In this document: positions 61,936-64,000 of the stretch, in pieces | How positions within the stretch are numbered: position 1 is the stretch's first letter | How the letters are laid out: each line of letters begins with the position of its first letter | Source of the DNA: BQWY01 sp046351095 | GTDB taxonomy: Bacteria; Nitrospirota; Nitrospiria; Nitrospirales; Nitrospiraceae | NCBI GenBank assembly: GCA_046351095.1 | Contig: JAXLZC010000001.1 | Coordinates: forward strand, 2,604,001-2,668,000 | Direction of reading: 5' to 3' | Length of the DNA stretch: 64,000 bases | The notes under the pieces: generated by a model | The model's database searches: none | Seen by the model: only the letters and a program-made list of their open reading frames with translations | What the model was told of the DNA's origin: nothing | Position numbers and translations under genes: made by a program

Positions 61936-63056
61936 CACTTGGCGAGCGCCTCGGGTTCGATTGTTCGTCGAGGCCGCTTGCCGAATCGATTCCCACGGGC
62001 GCACATCGGCCGCAGGTGTTCAGTGTCCTTCGCTGGGTTTCGCTGCTCTGTGCGATTGCGGCGATAGCGGTAGCCGGAATCGGTCTGGTCCGGCTGGACG
62101 CTCCCATCGCTCGCTTCGTTCGGTCTCTTCAACATCCCCTCGGGTTTTTACTCGATACACGGCTCGCCTGGTGGAGTCAGGCCGGCGATTGGCTGGGCGG
62201 CGGTGTGCAACTCGTCTGCTTCAGCCTCGCACTGGTGGGCCTCGGCTACATCTTCGCCCGGGAATCGTGGCGACTCGCCGGGCTGCAAAGTCTCTGGGCG
62301 CATGCGCTGGCGGCTCTGCTGTCGCACGCGGTCAAGCGGAGTATCGGCCGGCCACGACCAAAGTTCAGTCACACCGGCGAGTTTGAACTCTGGCCGTCGT
62401 TCGACAACGGGTTCGATTCCTTCCCTTCCGGACATGCGTCGGCGTCGTTTGCCGTGGCTGCGGTGCTTGCGGCGCGGCTCCCTCGATGGAGATGGCTGTG
62501 GTACGGGCTGGCGACGGCTATTGCGATGAGCCGCATTCTCCGTTCCGCACATTTTCCGAGCGATGTCATCGGCGGTGCGGCGATCGGTATGGTGGCGGGC
62601 GCCGTCGTCAGCGGGCCGATTCGACGCTGGGGGCGCACGCTGTGCGATACGGGTGTGCGACTCGCGCCGTGGATCGTGGCGGTCTATGCTGTACTAGCAA
62701 CGGTGAGTCAGACGAAGGCGCGTGATGGCGTCATGGTTGCGCTGGGTGTGTGCGGTGGGGTGATCGCGCTTAGTGCGACCGGATGGTTGCTGCGAACGAA
62801 TCATGCCGACCGGCGAGCGGAGGTTGCGCAGGGGATCGGTTGGTTCGGCGTTGCGGTGGCGACAGGGCTAACGGCTGTGATCGGGCCTGCGGCGCTTGCG
62901 GTCGGAAGCCGCCTCGTGCACGCGCCGCGCGAAGCGATAGCAAGAGGATCGGCTGAAACCGACCCATTTGCGACGGTCGTGCGGAGTCGGGTCGCAGTCC
63001 TTGTCGTCGCGCTCGGTTTGGTGTGGATCTGTTTCGGGCTGGTGCCGCTGACGTGA
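61932..63056 (+). CDS. PAP2 superfamily membrane phosphatase
   Basis: 374 residues. The N-terminal 225 residues form a PAP2 (phosphatidic acid phosphatase type 2) domain with five or six helices. Motifs: KRSIGRPRP (phosphate-binding), SFPSGHASASFA, and SRILRSAHFPSDVIGG with the catalytic His. Substrates in this family include undecaprenyl pyrophosphate and lipid phosphates, so a cell-envelope lipid role is likely. About 150 residues follow with three or four more membrane helices of no recognised family. GTG 61932 overlaps the previous stop (GTGA). It converges on the minus-strand glycosyltransferase gene. Confidence 0.9.
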   Translation: MTLGERLGFDCSSRPLAESIPTGAHRPQVFSVLRWVSLLCAIAAIAVAGIGLVRLDAPIARFVRSLQHPLGFLLDTRLAWWSQAGDWLGGGVQLVCFSLALVGLGYIFARESWRLAGLQSLWAHALAALLSHAVKRSIGRPRPKFSHTGEFELWPSFDNGFDSFPSGHASASFAVAAVLAARLPRWRWLWYGLATAIAMSRILRSAHFPSDVIGGAAIGMVAGAVVSGPIRRWGRTLCDTGVRLAPWIVAVYAVLATVSQTKARDGVMVALGVCGGVIALSATGWLLRTNHADRRAEVAQGIGWFGVAVATGLTAVIGPAALAVGSRLVHAPREAIARGSAETDPFATVVRSRVAVLVVALGLVWICFGLVPLT

Positions 63057-63078
63057 CGCGAGTCGTGCGGCGGGAGCG

Positions 63079-64000
63079 TCAGCGCGGGAAGGCGTGTTCG
63101 GGAATGGGCGGACGCGCCGGCCCTTCCGGTTTCGGCGGCAGTTTGATGATCGTTTCGTTGGCCAGCAGGATGTAGCCCTTCCGTTCGAGCAGGACCTCGA
63201 ATTTCTCCGTCTCCGGCGGCAAGTTCTCGCGCAATTTTTTCGGCAACAAGATCACGCTTCGTCCCGCATGGTCGAGCGCGGCCTTCAGTTTGTCCGGCTC
63301 GTTCGGTCGGACGACGAAGGTCTTGTGACGCGCGTAAAACGTCCAAGACGGTTTATGCGGCCCGTACGTAATAAACCGGTCGTTCGGTCCGAGGTTGTAG
63401 CCTGCGATCGTCGCGAGCGTTTGCGGCGGACTCACGAAATGTTCGTGAAATTCCGGCAGGAAAATGTGGATGAGCATCAGCAGCGCGAGCGGGAAGCTGG
63501 CGGCGGCGATCCAGAAGGCACCGGGCCGACGGTCTTCCGAACGGCCGAACAGATGGCCGAGTGCGGTGCCTGCGACGATTAATCCTCCGGCCACAACCGG
63601 GCCGATGCCCGGTGAGGCCTGCCGTGCGAGCGGAAATTCCTTCTCCACGGCGGTGATGAACGTCTCGTAGAGGTACGGCGTGGAGAGCAACGCCATGCCG
63701 AGTGCGTATCCGATCACGGCAAACAGCGTGAAGGCGGTACCCAGCCCTGGTGTCTCGCGTTCGCTGGTCGCGCGTTGCCAGAACCCAGTGGCGAGTATCG
63801 CGAGGGCGGGAAACATCGGGCCGATGTAGTGAGGCAAGCGCGTTGCCGACACGCTGAAAAAGACGAACAGCGCGAGTACCCAGGCCACTGCAAAGAGGTC
63901 GAGCCGATCGATCGGTGGATGTGCAGCCGCAAGCGGCGATTGATTCGATTGCGTGAGTCGAACAGCATGACGGTTTCGCCACCATTCGCGCGTCCGTTGC
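63079..64000 (-). CDS. ArnT/PMT-like glycosyltransferase (C-terminal part)
   Basis: 307 visible residues, open to the window edge at the 5' end. The motif FFSVSATRLPHYIGPMFPALAIL matches the C-terminal membrane region of GT83/ArnT and PMT-like glycosyltransferases (cf. KLPHYxLPLFPALA). About four more hydrophobic segments follow. The final 110 residues form an extracytoplasmic domain with TYGPHKPSWTFYARHKTFV, also typical. These enzymes use polyprenyl-phosphate sugars to modify lipid A or proteins in the periplasm. It is convergent with the PAP2 gene. The N-terminal catalytic helices and DE-type loop lie outside the window. Confidence 0.85.
   Translation of the reverse strand, partial: QRTREWWRNRHAVRLTQSNQSPLAAAHPPIDRLDLFAVAWVLALFVFFSVSATRLPHYIGPMFPALAILATGFWQRATSERETPGLGTAFTLFAVIGYALGMALLSTPYLYETFITAVEKEFPLARQASPGIGPVVAGGLIVAGTALGHLFGRSEDRRPGAFWIAAASFPLALLMLIHIFLPEFHEHFVSPPQTLATIAGYNLGPNDRFITYGPHKPSWTFYARHKTFVVRPNEPDKLKAALDHAGRSVILLPKKLRENLPPETEKFEVLLERKGYILLANETIIKLPPKPEGPARPPIPEHAFPR

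Noticed and set aside
1..64000. CRISPR arrays, insertion sequences, prophage or integrase genes, toxin-antitoxin pairs, biosynthetic clusters.
   Set aside because: Looked for direct-repeat arrays, transposase motifs and typical genes while reading through; none seen. I could not run a repeat search.

Overview
The window reads as a stretch of core chromosome from a GC-rich, diderm (Gram-negative) bacterium. The supporting signs are type IV pilus biogenesis genes, a lipid-A or polyprenol-type glycosyltransferase, exported periplasmic proteins and an IHF-type nucleoid protein. The gene content (citramalate synthase beside an aspartate-family operon, stand-alone Rieske and ferredoxin proteins, a cupredoxin, and rimP-nusA-infB-DUF503-rbfA-truB-rpsO-pnp) is what I would expect from the Nitrospirota, most likely a Nitrospira-like organism. 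That placement is inference from memory of families, not from a search. I see no insertion sequence, prophage, CRISPR array or rRNA. One tRNA, tRNA-Pro(GGG), is present.

Layout. 1-1298 (-): UDP-glucose 6-dehydrogenase, cut by the window edge. 1611-8045: single genes and small groups, namely a CBS-pair protein, a membrane spermidine-synthase-like enzyme, an exported cupredoxin, a small exported protein (-), a 2[4Fe-4S] ferredoxin (-), DUF192, Rieske, a possible chagasin-like protein and D-amino acid transaminase. 8208-18444: the translation/RNA operon rimP to pnp, closed by a strong terminator, then an M16 peptidase. 18775-20018: two exported proteins of unknown function with strong ribosome sites and their own terminator. 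20165-26106 (-): the overlapping set pdxJ-nnrD-tsaE-lapA-mutS. 26415-34274: aspartate-family amino acid genes alaC-hom-thrC-(ApgM-like)-lysC followed by cimA. Together these would make threonine and feed isoleucine through citramalate, but no homoserine kinase of a known type is present, and the ApgM-family protein sits where one is expected. 34389-38971: ihfA, a MerR-type regulator, tRNA-Pro, surE, dedA, cysS and rlmB.

38968-54705 is the most specialised region. It holds a stand-alone LuxR-type HTH regulator divergent from a prepilin peptidase, then two successive sets of minor pseudopilins (FimT/PilV/PilW/PilX type). A PilB/GspE ATPase lies between the sets, and the second set leads into PilY1 and an unassigned membrane-anchored Ig-like protein. 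54859-57367 is phoH-ybeY-ftsY. 57634-63056 holds a double-receiver response regulator, then an exported M1-family peptidase, a TolB-like beta-propeller protein and a PAP2 phosphatase, the last three closely packed. 63079-64000 (-) is the C-terminal part of an ArnT/PMT-like glycosyltransferase, cut by the window edge.

The points I would look at first are: the ApgM-family protein in the threonine operon that seems to have lost its metal-binding motifs; the paired exported unknowns at 18775-20018; matching inverted repeats between the HTH regulator and the prepilin peptidase; the duplicated minor-pilin sets with unusual cleavage sites; and the membrane Ig-like protein after PilY1.
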